This document shows positions 50,655 to 62,528 of a stretch of 64,000 nucleotides of DNA, piece after piece. The number at the start of each line of letters is the position of its first letter. The stretch's first letter is position 1. The position numbers and the translations under genes are program-made. This stretch comes from Peronospora farinosa. Its lineage: Eukaryota > Oomycota > Peronosporomycetes > Peronosporales > Peronosporaceae. The notes below the pieces were generated by a model. The model was not told the origin of the DNA and did not search any database. It saw only the letters and a list, made by a program, of their open reading frames with translations. The DNA lies in the NCBI GenBank assembly GCA_947646735.1, contig CANTFK010000838.1, forward strand, positions 1-64,000. The letters run 5' to 3'.

Positions 50655-52122
50655 ATGAACTTTTCAGACCTAAGCGTCGAGCTATTAGCACACGTGCTGA
50701 GCTTCGCCGTATCTCGCGACGTAGAGTCTCTTACTGTAGCTTCTTCTGTGGTCGCTCGAGACGTGTTGCCTTCGTTCCCAATCATCTGGAAGCACATTTT
50801 TTGTCGTCGCTGGGAGTCGCTCAATTTTCCACTGGACGGTGTAGCGAAAGGCGACGCACGGCTTGAAATCAATGAAAACTTGAACGCTCGATTCCCCAGG
50901 TCATATGAATTGTTGGTATCGTAGTGATGAGTATCGAAAAAATTGACAGGATTTTTTGTGGTACATTCGTCGCAGTTCGTGCACAGAAAGCCGTCGATTC
51001 CAGTTGCTGGCGCACGCCATCACCCCCGTGCCTTCTTATGCAGATATAGAACTGACCAAAAAGGCTCTGGGATACTCCGATGAATACCATCGGTGTGTGA
51101 TCTCTTTGGCTCCGATCGATACAAAAGCTTAAAAACTGTATTGCGGTAGAGTTGACGATTTTGTGTATTTCATTTAGCATTATTCCAGTGCAGACTCCAG
51201 AATTAATGGAACTATTCCCTGTTACCTTTGCTCTGGACGGGGAAATGCTAGGAAATGACCGATGCGTTCAAGCGAATAAGCCGTTCCCTATATCACTCTA
51301 TTTTGCTGTGTATAAGCGCAACCCAACAAATGAAGACATAGCTAAGGGTGACCTACGACCGGTATTTCAAGTCGGCGGTGTTCGTGGAGGATACTTTGAG
51401 CTAAGCTTGTCGAAACGGCAGCACCAACATGCGAGGTCTCGTTCTAGGACCGGTCAAGACGCGATGACATCTATAGGTCTGATCGAGTCTACATTTCCGT
51501 TGGTGGGCAAGCAACCAGGGTGGACACGTAGGTCTTTTGGGTATCACGGCGACGACGGTCGGTTATATCATGGCAGTGCGTTTGAGGTAAGCGGTGTTAA
51601 TCTCAACAGGTGTATGCATATGGTGGATACTTGATCTTTGTACTTGAAACTCAATGCAGGGTCAACCTTTTGGTCCAGTGTTCGGAGCTGGATGCACTGT
51701 TGGTTGCGGAATCCGAGTCGAATGGGGCGCGTGGACGTATGTGTTTTTCACAAACAATGGCGAATTAGTAGCGGACGAAGATGGAGCGTTCGTGGCGTGC
51801 TCGCGCCTAGAATGGTATCCAGCAGTTGGGCTCGACTCATACGATGCATTGCATCTTAACTTTGGCCAAGAACCGTTCGTATATAGCACGGGTACGCTAT
51901 GACACATGCAGTGCCAAGTAGACAGCGGCTGCTGGAAAGTGGTACAACCGCTCACACACTTTGTACGATGCATTTGATGTCTTAGATGAGCTATTTGACG
52001 AGTGCAACGGCATGGGGGAACTGCGGTGGTACGATATTTGCGATTCCGAGAATGAAAGCTCCGAAGAAGAAGAAAGCAGCAGTGGGGATTCTTCTGGAGA
52101 CGATTACATGTCTGACGGTTGA
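50655..52122 (+). CDS. F-box/SPRY-domain protein
   Basis: Probably an SCF-type adaptor with a SPRY substrate domain, comparable in layout to FBXO45. Exons 50655-50899, 50976-51092, 51178-51586, 51660-51891 and 51986-52122 give 379 aa. The F-box fills residues 1-50 (NFSDLSVELLAHVLSFAVS, then IIWKHIFCRRWESL). The SPRY part runs through YFELSLSKRQ, STFPLVGKQPGWTRRSFGYH, GDDGRLYHGSAFE, then GQPFGPVFGAGCTVGCGI, YVFFTNNGELVADEDGAF and YPAVGLDSYDALHLNFGQ. These are the D-G..G..-GD-x-V-GCG type blocks and the final D-x-LxxNFG of SPRY domains. A tail rich in Glu, Ser and Asp ends it. The last exon is predicted from splice signals and its acidic coding run. Confidence 0.86.
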
Positions 52123-52599
52123 TCGGTGCTCATTCTTACACTGCGACGAGCAGAAAGAGACGTTGTTTAATGCATTGCTTACGATGCGACCGAGTTACAT
52201 GAGGCTATAAGAAGAGGTTTTACTTTAAATGAGTGGCACAAATTCTGCTGAATAGTAGCATTTTGCGTTATATACGTGGCAAACGTGTAATTTGTAGTCA
52301 CTTCTCGCGCTCATCGCGCCCGTGCGCCTGGCCATTTACTAGACAAAACCGTTATAGTGTGCATTGCGTACAACTGCCCTTTGACTTGGATGGGAATCGA
52401 ACTTCAACATATATGTGAGTGTGTCTGCCATGGTGCCAGTTTTGGCAACTACGCGTCGGTTGTTTAGCGTATAGAAGACCATATCAAGGGCATATTTTTC
52501 GCTGAAATAGAGGCGAACTCGTAAGGGAAACGCTGCGCAGTCAATTATCAACACGTGGCTGTAGTACGTGCAGCTTGTGTAACAAGGTTACACGACGGT
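52123..52599. other. Intergenic region up to element 3
   Basis: No gene seen. Just before the LTR there is a perfect short palindrome, gtgtaacaaggttacac (about 52578-52594), perhaps an older insertion scar. Confidence 0.45.
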
Positions 52600-53262
52600 T
52601 GTAACATCATACCGAAAGTACATTACGGTTGAATTGCATATTATGCATTCTTTATACCGATCTTTTCAAAAAGGGGTATTATAGCTGAGTGATATTATAA
52701 AGTATCAGTAAACCTTATACAATCGGTATTAGTAATACCTTATACTATTATAATCAGTTTAGTCAGACTTACTGTAAACTTGCCAAAGCCATAATTGATA
52801 CAATAGTACTAAGTATAACATACACTGATAATTGGATGATTTCATACCAAAACGCGGGCATATTATTATTAATGTTACAATTATTAATATAGTGTAGGGT
52901 ACTTCGAGTAGGATTATTTATAAAATCTTAAATGCATAAATATAATCAGCTCTCATTTTGAGTTGGAAATCACAAGTCTCGATAAGACTTGTTCTCTTGT
53001 GCACTTCGTGCGTTAGTTCTCTGAACCTTTAAGCTTCTAGCTTGTTCTTGCACTCTGTGCGTTGGTTCTCTGAACCTTAAGCTTATTTCTTGTAGACTAG
53101 AAGTCTGTCCTAGCTCCGTAGAGCGGGTAGACGTTGTAGTCGCTTAATTAGCTCCTTAAAACTAAGTATCTTTTAGCCGTAAATAAATTTAGTTCTATAG
53201 AACTAAGAGGCTTTCAGCCTATAAGTCATACTCTGGCTAAAGAGCTCTGCAGCTCCGCTACA
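52600..53262 (+). repeat. Element 3 5' LTR
   Basis: It starts TGTAACATCATACC and ends CCGCTACA, two bases before the primer-binding site. It is AT-rich and unlike the LTR of element 2. It contains an imperfect direct repeat of about 45 bp (52988-53036 and 53041-53084, with ...gttctctgaaccttaagctt). Confidence 0.68.
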
Positions 53263-53264
53263 CT

Positions 53265-53282
53265 TGGTAGCACTTGTAGTCA
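53265..53282 (+). other. Element 3 primer-binding site
   Basis: TGGTAGCACTTGTAGTCA begins two bases after the LTR end, the classic position. It shares TGGTAGCACTT with element 1, so both probably use the same tRNA primer. Confidence 0.65.
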
Positions 53283-53320
53283 TTCTACACCTGAGTCTCT
53301 AAGACTGACCCTCTGTGAGG

Positions 53321-54462
53321 ATGGAAAAACAAAATCACCTCTTTGAGGTGCAACGACTCGCGCTGGATAATTTATCTGCGTTTGCTGAACTCGATCAAAT
53401 CGAGGTTCTTTGGCCCAAGGCCCGGAGGTCCTTAATGCTCGTCTTGAAGCCTTCATGCGTTATGACGCAACGCTACTCGGGCAGGTCCACGACCAGGCAG
53501 CGTCAGCTGCGCCTACGCAATATATCCCAGTACCTGTGACCAATTCAGAGCCAAAGGCTCGTCCACTTAATTTAAACGTTACAACCTTGGGGGGAGGGAG
53601 ATAATCTTCCCCCTGGATCCGAGAAGTGGAATTGGCAATGGATGCCTCCATGCTTGTGTCAGAAAAGCAACGAGTTGGCTTGCCCATTTCTAAGCTCGGT
53701 GGAAGAGCTAGAGAGTGGGCTCTCACGAGCGATGTCTCTGTAAACGCCGCATTTACCACGTAGGAAATGCTATAAAAGCAATTAACTTGCGTGTTTGCAC
53801 CGCCTAATCAGGCTTATCGTGTGCGCTCACGCTTTTCAGCTACTCGAAAAGGTAAGAAAGAATTGTCGGACTATGTCCAAGAGTTGAGAACTCTCATCGC
53901 TGCTATGCAGCAAGACCCTCTGGTAGAGGAAGTCCGAGTAACCATTTTTTATGGAGGACTTCGTACGGGGGTCGCCAGGACAGAGTTTTTTCGTGTCCAG
54001 CCTTCGACTTTAGAAGAGGCAGTGAGCATCGCGTTTAACGCTGAGTTTCACTTAAAATCTGCTCGCTATGGTCGATGGTATGATGCATATGCCTCTGGTA
54101 GGGCGAAACCGTGAACTCTAGCCATGCAACTAGAGAAGCTAAGCTTCAATCTGCAAGCAGCAGAGGCAATTGCCATTGCCATGGTTGAGAATCAACCTTA
54201 CAACAGTACCTCGGCGACCGCTTATTATAAGCCGTCGGCCGAGAAGTCGGTTGCCACTAGAATGGAGTTTGGCAATGCAGAAGTGGTCGGTTACAAGTGC
54301 GGCAAGCGCATCCATATGATGGCTCGCTGCTATGCGAATATTGCTGCTGGTGCTAAGGCAGCCAGCAAGAAGAATCCCTACCCGAATGGAGGTGCGAAAA
54401 ACCAGTGTGCACGACGCACGGGCTCAGCATATGATGGGTCGGGAAATGTAGGAGCGCAGTAG
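53321..54462 (+). pseudogene. Element 3 gag, composite of two gag families
   Basis: The first part has coiled-coil-like text (LFEVQRLALDNLSAFAELDQ), then capsid ([20 protein letters not shown] in a shifted frame, [14 protein letters not shown]) and, from 53791, YRVRSRFSATRKGKKELSDY to TLEEAVSIAFNAEFHLKSAR. This reads like element 1's gag family (LRQCELSMRDY, LEEAFALALREDY). After a stop at 54113 a second gag end begins, AAEAIAIAMVENQPYNSTSA to MEFGNAEVVGYKCG, close to element 2 (EAIDIALVEEQSYNSAS). The knuckle has lost its first Cys (GYKCGKRIHMMARC). Confidence 0.75.
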
Positions 54463-54609
54463 GATGCGGGATGCCCTACTGTCGCGGACTCAGAAGCTAC
54501 CCCTATGTTGAGAGTTATCGAACAAATGGGTAGCATAGTCCCTGAGGTACTGAAAGGTGGGACCTTAACCCTTTAGGTTTATAGCGCTCGAGTACGAGGC
54601 TATGACCAA

Positions 54610-54903
54610 GTGATGACCCTTCTCGTGGATTCGGGTGCATCACAGAACTCTGTGAAACTCGCGGCTCTGAAAAAGAGTCCGGTGAGTTATGAGTCGCTTT
54701 GTCAGTATGGCAAGCGAGAAGAGGCGACCGTCCGTTTAGCGAACGGCGCGCTCGTTAAATCGGAGGGAGTTCAAGTTGAACTCGCCTTCAGTTTCAATGA
54801 CTTCTCTTGTAAAGAGAAGCTCACAGTGCTAGGTATGGAGAGTCCGTATGACCTCATCTTAGGCATGCCTTGGTTGGATAAACACCAGCCATGGATAAAC
54901 TGA
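54610..54903 (+). pseudogene. Element 3 aspartic protease
   Basis: MTLLVDSGASQNSVKLAAL (catalytic D-S-G) to LILGMPWLDKHQPWIN, the regular I-L-G end. It is the direct counterpart of 10308-10757. Confidence 0.83.
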
Positions 54904-55361
54904 TGTACAGGCACAGTCGCTAACTCTACGCAGGACACATGAAAGGATGTGCTCCTGCGAGAGGCTTATGTGACTGATGCTGTGTCCAACACAGTCGAGG
55001 GTGCGATGATGGTATGTCAATCGGCAACAGGTACTACCCAGCTCGTCGAGACTGGAGTAGTTGAAAGCGTCCAACACACCAGTCTTCTCGAGCTGGGTAA
55101 ATAATTTTGCAACATGATTTCTTAGAGTTGGAAGTGTCTTGATAGAAATCAGGTGGCACAAATTTCTACACAGCTTGAGGAGGCTGGTGTAGTAGTCATG
55201 CGTCCAATGGTCCTGCAAAGAGCCGAGAGCCTGTGGCAGTTGATGGTGGTCCGACAGGAAGTTAAGCGCCACAAGAACCGGCACAGAGCCGTGAGCCTGG
55301 TGTTGCTGGAAGGAGTGCGTTAGCTAATACCGCAACGACATCTTCTTCCAGGTCAAAGGTC

Positions 55362-56600
55362 GTGGTGACTCGAAGAACGAGCACCAGACGTGTTAAGACG
55401 ATCAAGGGCACGTCGAAACGAGTGACCCTTGGATCAGTCTCGGTCCAAGAGGACGGACCTACGAACGAGTTGTTCGAGGCCGTCGAAGACAAAATGCCGG
55501 AGGCATCCTCAGTTGAGGTGCTTCAACTTGTCTTGGCATCTGCCGAGGAGATAGTAAATCTCTCGGAGATGACGTGGGGTCTGTTCCTGTCCGAACTAAA
55601 GGAAAGAAAGATCCACGAGATAGTCGCACCAGTTCCAGAAGAGAACGTGGTGGACTGTTGCTCTTCATCCACAATGAATGAGAGCGTCTTGGAGACCGAA
55701 AAAAAGAAACGGTTCGCTACTCAAGGTTGGGATGCCTTGAAGGACAGTTCGTTCTATGATGTTCTGTGGAAACACCGTGATGTATTTCCAGCAGAAGTTT
55801 CGAGCTGCCTACCGGCCGATAGGGGCATCAGACACGAGATTGACCTGAATCCTGGCACCAAGTATTGTGTGACCAGGCAATGGGCGTTGCCGAAGGAACA
55901 AGTCGATTACATCGATGAGTTCTTCGACAAAAGAGCCAAGGCGAGACAAGTACGTGGGAGCAAGTCGCCTCACTGCAGCCCGACCTTCTGTGTGCGTAAA
56001 GCAACAGGTGGAGGGCGTGGTTCATGCTTATTATAAGCTGAACACGGCCACCATTCCGGTGCAAACGCCAATCCCGCGAAAATATGTCTTGTTTAAATTC
56101 AGGGGAAAGTCGACTATCTTTTTCGCGTTGGATATACTATTAAGTTCTTATGAGGGATACTGATGTAGCCAAAACGGCAGTAAGCACCCAAGCGATATGG
56201 TGTGGGAGTGGCTTGTGATGCCACAATGGTTTAAAAATTCTCCAGCAACATTCAACCGAGTGGTGGCTCACGTAATGCGTCAGCACCGTGCCTACTCGCC
56301 CCATTACTTTGACGATGTATTCGTGCATAGTAGGGCGGAGGGCGGTCTAAGAGCAATAGAGTCGTACAAGCGTCATATAGACGCTGTGTTGCAGACTCTG
56401 GGTGACACCCAATTATACGTTAGCTTGCCAAAGTGCGTAATAGGGGTACCTGAGGTACCTGTGCTGGGTTACATCGTAGGACCACATTGTGTACAAACAG
56501 ACACAGAAAAGGTTAAGGCTATCAATGAATGGCTTAGTCCGACTTTTAGAAAAAGGTTACAGAATGGACTTGGTCTAAGGAGAATGTAGATTCGATCACA
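55362..56600 (+). pseudogene. Element 3 reverse transcriptase
   Basis: 55362-56036 is open through the linker and RT start (HEIDLNPGTKYCVTRQWALP, VDYIDEFFDKRAKARQ, SPTFCVRKATGG). After a frameshift, 56197-56589 holds [19 protein letters not shown] and YFDDVFVHSRAEGGL with the catalytic YxDD intact, unlike the YFND of element 2. It ends in a frameshift near 56545. Confidence 0.85.
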
Positions 56601-57725
56601 TCAGTGAGGCAACATCTTGTAGAGGAAACGGTATTGGCATTGCCAGACGCGGATAAGCCCTTTAGCGTCGTCTGCGATGCAAGAAATTTTGCAATCGGCA
56701 GCGCGCTCATGTAAAGGATGACATCGGCATTGACCGTGTCATTTCGTATCAGTTTCGGCTTTTGAAAGCCGCAGAACTGAATTACCCTGTGCATGATAAG
56801 GAGCGACTTTCAATCAAGTATGATCTTGTTAAGTTTCGTGTGCACTTCTTGTGCAGTGAATGTTTTGTGGTTTATACGGATCACGCATCACTGCGGACCG
56901 CTATAAGTTCACCTCACCTGTCACCTAGGATGGCGAGATGCCCTGAAATTTTTCTCTGGATTTAATTTCAAAGTTGAATAAAAGCCGGGTAAGTTGAATG
57001 TCTTGGCTGACGCGTTATCGCGCAGACCAGACTTCGAGGCAAAACACCAGGAAAGTGTGTCTCGTGCGAAAGCACAAGTTGAGTCGTCAACATTGGCAGC
57101 CATGAAGGCCTACCATGTGACGAGCTCAATGGCCTCCGATATAAAGGAGTGCTCCAGTCAGGAAGAACATTGTCGCCTGCTGTTGGATCATTGAAGTGGG
57201 CGAAAGGTTATTCTCTCATCACATTTGAAAGAGAAACTAATTCGCTTTAGTTACAGTGATGGTATATCATGGCATCAACTGTCACCCTGGAATCCCTTGA
57301 GAATCTATGTCTCTCATGACACAGATCGTAAGCTGTTTATAATTTACGAGTACCATGATGTGCCATCTAGTGGGAATCTGGGTCGTGAAAAGACATTTTA
57401 CGAGTGTCAGATGAATTTTGGTGGTCACCTATATCGGTAGGTGGACAACTATGTATGCTCTTGCGAACAGTGTCAGCGCATTAAGCCTGCACCTTCTAGC
57501 ACTTCTCCATTAGAGCCACTGCGGATTCCAACGGATTGCTGGAAGTCGGTTACTTTGGACTTCATGTTTGACCTACCGCCTGTCCATAAAGGCAGGACGG
57601 GGCTCGTCGTCTTTGTAGACAGACTTAGCAAGATGGTGCATTTGGCACCAGGTAGCACTAAGATCTCAGTAAAAGAGGCTGCTCTCTTGTTTCTGGATCA
57701 CGTGTATCGACTACACGGGATGTAA
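56600..57725 (+). pseudogene. Element 3 RNase H and integrase N-terminal part
   Basis: Broken frames give LNYPVHDKERLSIKYDLVKF, YTDHASLRTAISSPHLSPRM, LADALSRRPDFEAKHQ, the zinc finger (EYHDVPSSGNLGREKTF, in which the second His of the finger, present in element 2 as GHL, is Asn) and, from 57441, SCEQCQRIKPAPS and the core start TLDFMFDLPPVHKGR. At least four stops or shifts occur. Confidence 0.83.
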
Positions 57726-58720
57726 GAGTCTATAGTATCGGATCAGGATTCGCGTTATACGACGGATTTTAGGCGTTATGTGACTGAACTGCTGGGAAGC
57801 AAGCTCCACATGTCAACAGCCGATCATCCATAGACCGATGGTCAAACGGAGCGTGCCAATCGAGTCATGGGGTGTATTGCGTACAATAGAGAATTCTTAA
57901 AGAATGGATCAAGTAATTGTCATATGTGGAGCTCTGCTATTAATAAAAGTGTTTACGCCAGTACGGGTGAAGCACCGTTTTACATCAACGGACTGCGTCA
58001 TCCTCGGATGACAGTCGCGTTTGTACGCAGCCCGAGTATTAGCGGGGGAGGGGCCCTCACTTCGCCGGTGCGAATGCCAAAGAGGGTCAAAGTTGCTCTA
58101 GTGACACTGCTAATTTGGCAGTGGTCGCGGCATCTATAGGTGTCAATGATGAGGAGCGGCAAGAAATGACTTTGTCGGTTTATCAACAGCGTCGACCAAT
58201 GACCGACCTCTTGGCGGTGTCATAGGCGAGCTGGATGCAAAAAGCGTGAGCGAAGATCAGCGCTTCGTAGATGAGCGATTAGCCATCACATGTAAAGTCC
58301 GTGACGCGATGGCAAAGTGCACAGGACAAGCAAGAACATTATGCGGACCGACATGGTCGCAAAAACAATGAACACTTTAGTGTTGGGGTCAAAGTGCTAT
58401 CAAGTACTGCTACCCTACCTAAAAATGCAATTTCTGTACTCCCTGATGGTACTACGAAGCTATTGCCCCGATTCATTGGGTCATTTATGGTGGTCGAGGA
58501 GGTTGGAGACCTAAATTGTAGGCTCACTCTCCCATCGTATATGAAGACGCCCCACGTGTTTTACGTGGGTCGTCTGAAACTGTATGTGGATCCGCAAGAG
58601 ATCACATATCCGCATCGGTCTAACGAAACCGATGGTAACGTCGACTGTGAGTCGAGCGTAGTTGCGGATCAGGCGATGGGGAAGGTGAACGACTTTTCGT
58701 ATATGTGAGGCGATAGAGAA
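57726..58720 (+). pseudogene. Element 3 integrase core end and GPY/F domain
   Basis: After a stop replacing the PEFIV residue, the sequence still matches element 2 codon by codon up to VYASTGEAPFYINGLRHPRM (57867-58139). The GPY/F module is at 58301-58708 (LLPRFIGSFMVVEEVGDLNC, FYVGRLKLYVDP). Several stops break it. Confidence 0.78.
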
Positions 58721-58904
58721 CTCGATGATCGAGGAGGACTCCGCGTGTGACGCGGTTCTCGTATAACCAGTTGCTTTAAGAGATCCAAGCAAAGTTTCAG
58801 GCAGTCAACCCTAATAGTCTTCGCCTTCGCATTTTGGAGTTCCGAAGTCAGTCGCGAGACTTGGCATTTGAGATCCAATACCCGCCGATCCACAGCAGCA
58901 CTCT

Positions 58905-59192
58905 GTGCCTGCGTCGGAACGACGGCAGGATAGGCAGCCGCAAGTAGCTGGGCGTAATCGCCGCTCCTATCGGGCGCCACCTGTTCTAGTGAATTTGGGT
59001 GGGAACACACGCTTCCTTGTTGTAAGGTTGTTGGCTCACCGCCATGTGAGGCAGAAGCTTCAAATCCTTGTCCAATGGAAAGGATACTCGAAGAGTTTAG
59101 ACTCTTGGGAACCTTTTGACGCGCTACGCGATGACGTGCCTGGGATGGTGTCTGCTTACGAGCAGAAGCACCCGCTGCACTCGCTCTGCTAG
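58905..59192 (+). pseudogene. Element 3 chromodomain
   Basis: Open frame to the stop at 59192: TRFLVVRLLAHRHVRQKLQI, VQWKGYSKSLDSWEPFDAL, DVPGMVSAYEQKHPL. It matches the chromodomain of element 2 and continues a few residues further. Confidence 0.85.
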
Positions 59193-59327
59193 GTCTGATG
59201 AATTAGAAGTAGCAGCGTGACGAGACGAATTTGGGGGTACGTAATAATATACGGAGCAAGTGCTAGACGCCTACCACCTTCTTCATTCCGCGATCGTCCG
59301 ACGATTAATGTAGCAAGCTACACAGTT

Positions 59328-59376
59328 GTGGAGCGGGGTTCACAAAATTTCTGATGTGATCCCAACCCTCCACTGG
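59328..59376 (-). repeat. 49-bp direct repeat, left copy
   Basis: gtggagcggggttcacaaaa... recurs at 62480-62528 with one difference, in the same orientation, 3.15 kb away. On the minus strand it can be read WDHIRNFVNPAP, as at the start of the gag frame of element 4. Confidence 0.8.
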
Positions 59377-59412
59377 TACCAAATCTATAGCCATCCACCA
59401 ACCTAACGGAAA

Positions 59413-60033
59413 TCAGTGATTTACAAATACTTCTGGATCCACTAGATTGGTCAGCTGCAGATATTTAGTTCGACCCGGTCCTGTAGTCACAGTCGGTATC
59501 CATTTTTGATCTCTCCTTACCCAAAGCTTAGCTTTCGGGGCACCATTACCAATCTTTATTTCGGTTAATCCGCCTACTGGAATTAATACATGCTGATCGT
59601 TGATCGTGATCGGCTGCATATTCGATCGATACGGCGGTCTTCGCCCAGCCAAGTGAAAACTGACTTCATCTGGTAAATAAAGAGTTCCATCTGCCAAATC
59701 CAAGCGTATTCCAGCCGGGACCATAAAAATCATACCCAAGATCGCTTCTTGTCCAGATTGATCACCCACCCAGATATCGAAATAATATACTAGTGATCCG
59801 TTCAATGTGATCTTGATCTTGGTATGTCCTTCCTTCATATACGTGTTCTCACCAATTCCAATACATTCTTGCCTTTGGCTCTCGCCAATGACACATCCTA
59901 CCTTACAAGCAAAGGTGGTGTCGACGATCGAGACTTCGGCTCCAGAATCGAATAGCATAGTAGCCTTCTCATTATTGATCTTGCCCACTGCCTTGGCCTG
60001 CTTGAACCACTTTCCTGGGGTATATGTTTCCAA
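59413..60033 (-). pseudogene. Element 4 aspartic protease region
   Basis: A 206-codon open frame with INNEKATMLFDSGAEVSIVD (catalytic D-S-G-A), then a flap-like part and EAILGMIFMVPAGIRLDLAD, then KWIPTVTTGPGRTKYLQLTN. This last block is typical of another oomycete Gypsy family, distinct from elements 1-3. It should continue into RT, but stops at VDPEVFVNH and no RT follows, so the pol end is lost. Confidence 0.8.
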
Positions 60034-60265
60034 TACCCCCGTAATTCGCCTGGCGCTAGGTCGAGCTCCATCTTAGTAGGCGATCGAGCAAATTCATCAA
60101 CTTTCCTCAAACTCGCTATTGAATGCATAGAATCCAAATCACATGTATTAATGATCGGCTCGATCCGTGTATTACCATCTTGATCTGTCCTTCTGTCTTC
60201 AACGTATGCATAAATGCAGAGCCTAGAACGCTCGGCTCGTACCAGATTCCAACCTGTCGAGCGTC

Positions 60266-62525
60266 CTAGTTTAACATCTCTTCAGCTTTCGGCGGGAGCA
60301 TCCCAGCATGCTTGGTCGGCACATACCACTGACGGATCAGATTGTATAATTCTCTCATCGGGCAGTTCCCTCCTTCGTGCATCTCCCCACAGGCCGTACA
60401 CACGAAAAAACATCTGTCGGACGGATGTTCTTTGCGCCCACACTTCTGGCAAGTCAATCGCTTCCAACAACCGCGATCGTCATGTTTCCTCGATCCACAA
60501 TGGGTACAGGATCTTGGACGATCATGACTTTTACCTTGATCGATCGCATTCTGTCGATCGCGGTATTCACTCGACTTTCCGCCTGATCAGGTGTTGCCGC
60601 TACAAACATACGATGTAGTTCAACTTCCGCGTCTGATTTACTTGATTCCGACCCTGATCCACTGTTACTCTTTCCAATATGGATCGCCCTCACTGCACGA
60701 GTCGGTTTTGATGATGCTTGATCGGGCACAGGAGCTGACTGCTGGCGAAATTTACTCGATCCCATCGATGCTTTGCCTTGACGACTCTCCATGCGTTGAT
60801 AGGCACGTTAAGTTTCCTCCATGTTGTCAGCATCTTCCAACCTTAATAGAGTCAACTGCTTTGCCAAATTACGATCATCTAATGTCTCGATAAAGTGTTC
60901 CACATGTTCTCGTCTTGTGGCAGGTGTTCCTTCTCGGATCGAGATCTTTGCTCGTATCGCCGCCACATATAAACGATAAAGATATTCCAATGGAGTCTCA
61001 TTCGGCTGCTTTCTCGCGTGGTAATATTGTATCCGACGGAATTGCCGTATCCTCCATACTGAATCATGAAACTTTCCAATAGAAATTTCCAATTATGACG
61101 AGTCGATCGGCCTAGCTGGCTATATCAATTTCGTGCTGGCCCCGCCAGCAAATCGCCCATTACGAGACACTTTTCCGCGTCAGAAGCCTGGTCACTTAAG
61201 AAAGCAGACTTGACCCTGCTGATTCAGCTTCTGGCTAGATCTTCATCTCGGTCTCGTCCGGCAAACTCTTTCAGATCTGCGATCGCCGATACCCGAATTC
61301 GCTGCGCAGTGATTCCACCATTTGGCATAGCTTCCGCTGCTGCCACCAATGGTCGCCATAAGTCTTCCAGTCCCAGATCAAGCGGATCTAAATTATTTGA
61401 TCGACTGTGACGCGATCCAACCGACTCCATCTCCACATTTGGAACATGTCTTTTTTGAGGAGTGGTCTGGATCCTTGATCGATTAGCACTTTGCTGGGCT
61501 AAGATCCGTTGATCTTCCTCGTACTTTCTCATGGCGGCTTCGAAATATGAATTTAGCTGCCCTGATCCAATCGGATTCACTTGTTGGGCCGTGGGCGTAT
61601 TTGTCGACCGCGCTTCGGTCTTGGTTGGCACCGTTCGTCCACGGATGAATGCTGCGTCTGACGGTCCCAGTGACATCTGTTGAATGGAGATCAACTCCTC
61701 TGAATCTTCTGCCTCTGCTTCTGATTCTGCTGACGCATATTGAGACGATCCAGTCTGGTACGCTTCGGCGGTCGGTGTGATCGCCTGATCGACCACATAA
61801 CGTCTTCCAGTAAGAGGAATTAGTTTGTCGAACAGCAATTGTCCTACCCTGATCACTTGATCGTGATCGCATTCTAGCAGTGTTTGCGCGTCAAACACTT
61901 CAGCGGTGAATCCGGCTTCCTTCATCAGTTCCATAAGACGACGGATCGCTTCCAGCTGGTTTGACGTTTCTTTAGGGGCTGATACCGGCCCTTGTAACGA
62001 CCTAATCAGCTTCGGCTTCAAAATTTTGAGTACTGGGTCGCTTGACAATAACGTCTTCAACTTTATCTGGTAGAAACTCCTTTCCAGTTCTTCCATGTTC
62101 GGGCATTCAGTTTTCGATACCTGATTTGTCGACTTCTTTACTTGAATGCTGCGATCGGCCGATTTCTTCCCTTGAATTTCATGATCGGCTCGTGGCGCCT
62201 TCATCTGCAACCGTATATTCTTCGAAGATTTCTTCGTCGGTTTTGCAGGAGTAGTTTTAGATAAAACTCTTTCGGTTTTGGCCGAAGGATTTTTATCTGG
62301 CGAATCACGTTTTGCAACGTGACTCGCAGGGGTCCCCGAATGGACCTGGGGAGGGGATAGAGGTTTTTCTTCCAGATCGAGCCATCGATCTTCCTCTTTT
62401 AATTTCTTCTCATCTACGTTTCTCCCAAAACGCTGATGATCCCGAGTCACCAGAAGATCCGGGCACGCGCACCATTGTGGTGGAGCGGGGTTCACAAAAT
62501 TTCTGATGTGATCCCAACTCTCCAC
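60266..62525 (-). pseudogene. Element 4 gag
   Basis: In minus order: an open frame of 433 codons (62525-61224) with a charged, Lys/Ser/Thr-rich N-terminal part and a helical middle; then a frameshift and the capsid part 61092-60808 (YYHARKQPNETPLEYLYRLY, TRREHVEHFIETLDDRNLAK, LTLLRLEDADNMEET); a stop; 60792-60454; and the zinc-knuckle region (CQKCGRKEHPSDRCFFVCTACGE at 60457-60390, two knuckle-like clusters). This gag type goes with the protease at 59413-60033. The stop between MEET and AYQRMESRQGKA is a single-codon break. Confidence 0.8.
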
Positions 62526-62528
62526 TGG
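62480..62528 (-). repeat. 49-bp direct repeat, right copy
   Basis: Matches 59328-59376 at 48 of 49 positions. Here it lies at the start of the 433-codon gag frame. Confidence 0.8.

Larger units (their letters stand above)
52600..59270 (+). mobile_element. Element 3: mosaic Ty3/Gypsy chromovirus, degenerate
   Basis: Order: 5' LTR, primer-binding site (53265), gag of one family (53321-54115), the C-terminal gag part of an element-2-type gag (54124-54462), protease, RT, RNase H, integrase, chromodomain (to 59192), polypurine tract and about 30 bp of 3' LTR (59240-59270). From about 54150 on it is roughly 90 percent identical to element 2, while the LTR and front of gag differ. The 3' LTR is cut off at about 59270, where element 4 sequence begins. 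Many stops show decay. Confidence 0.85.
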
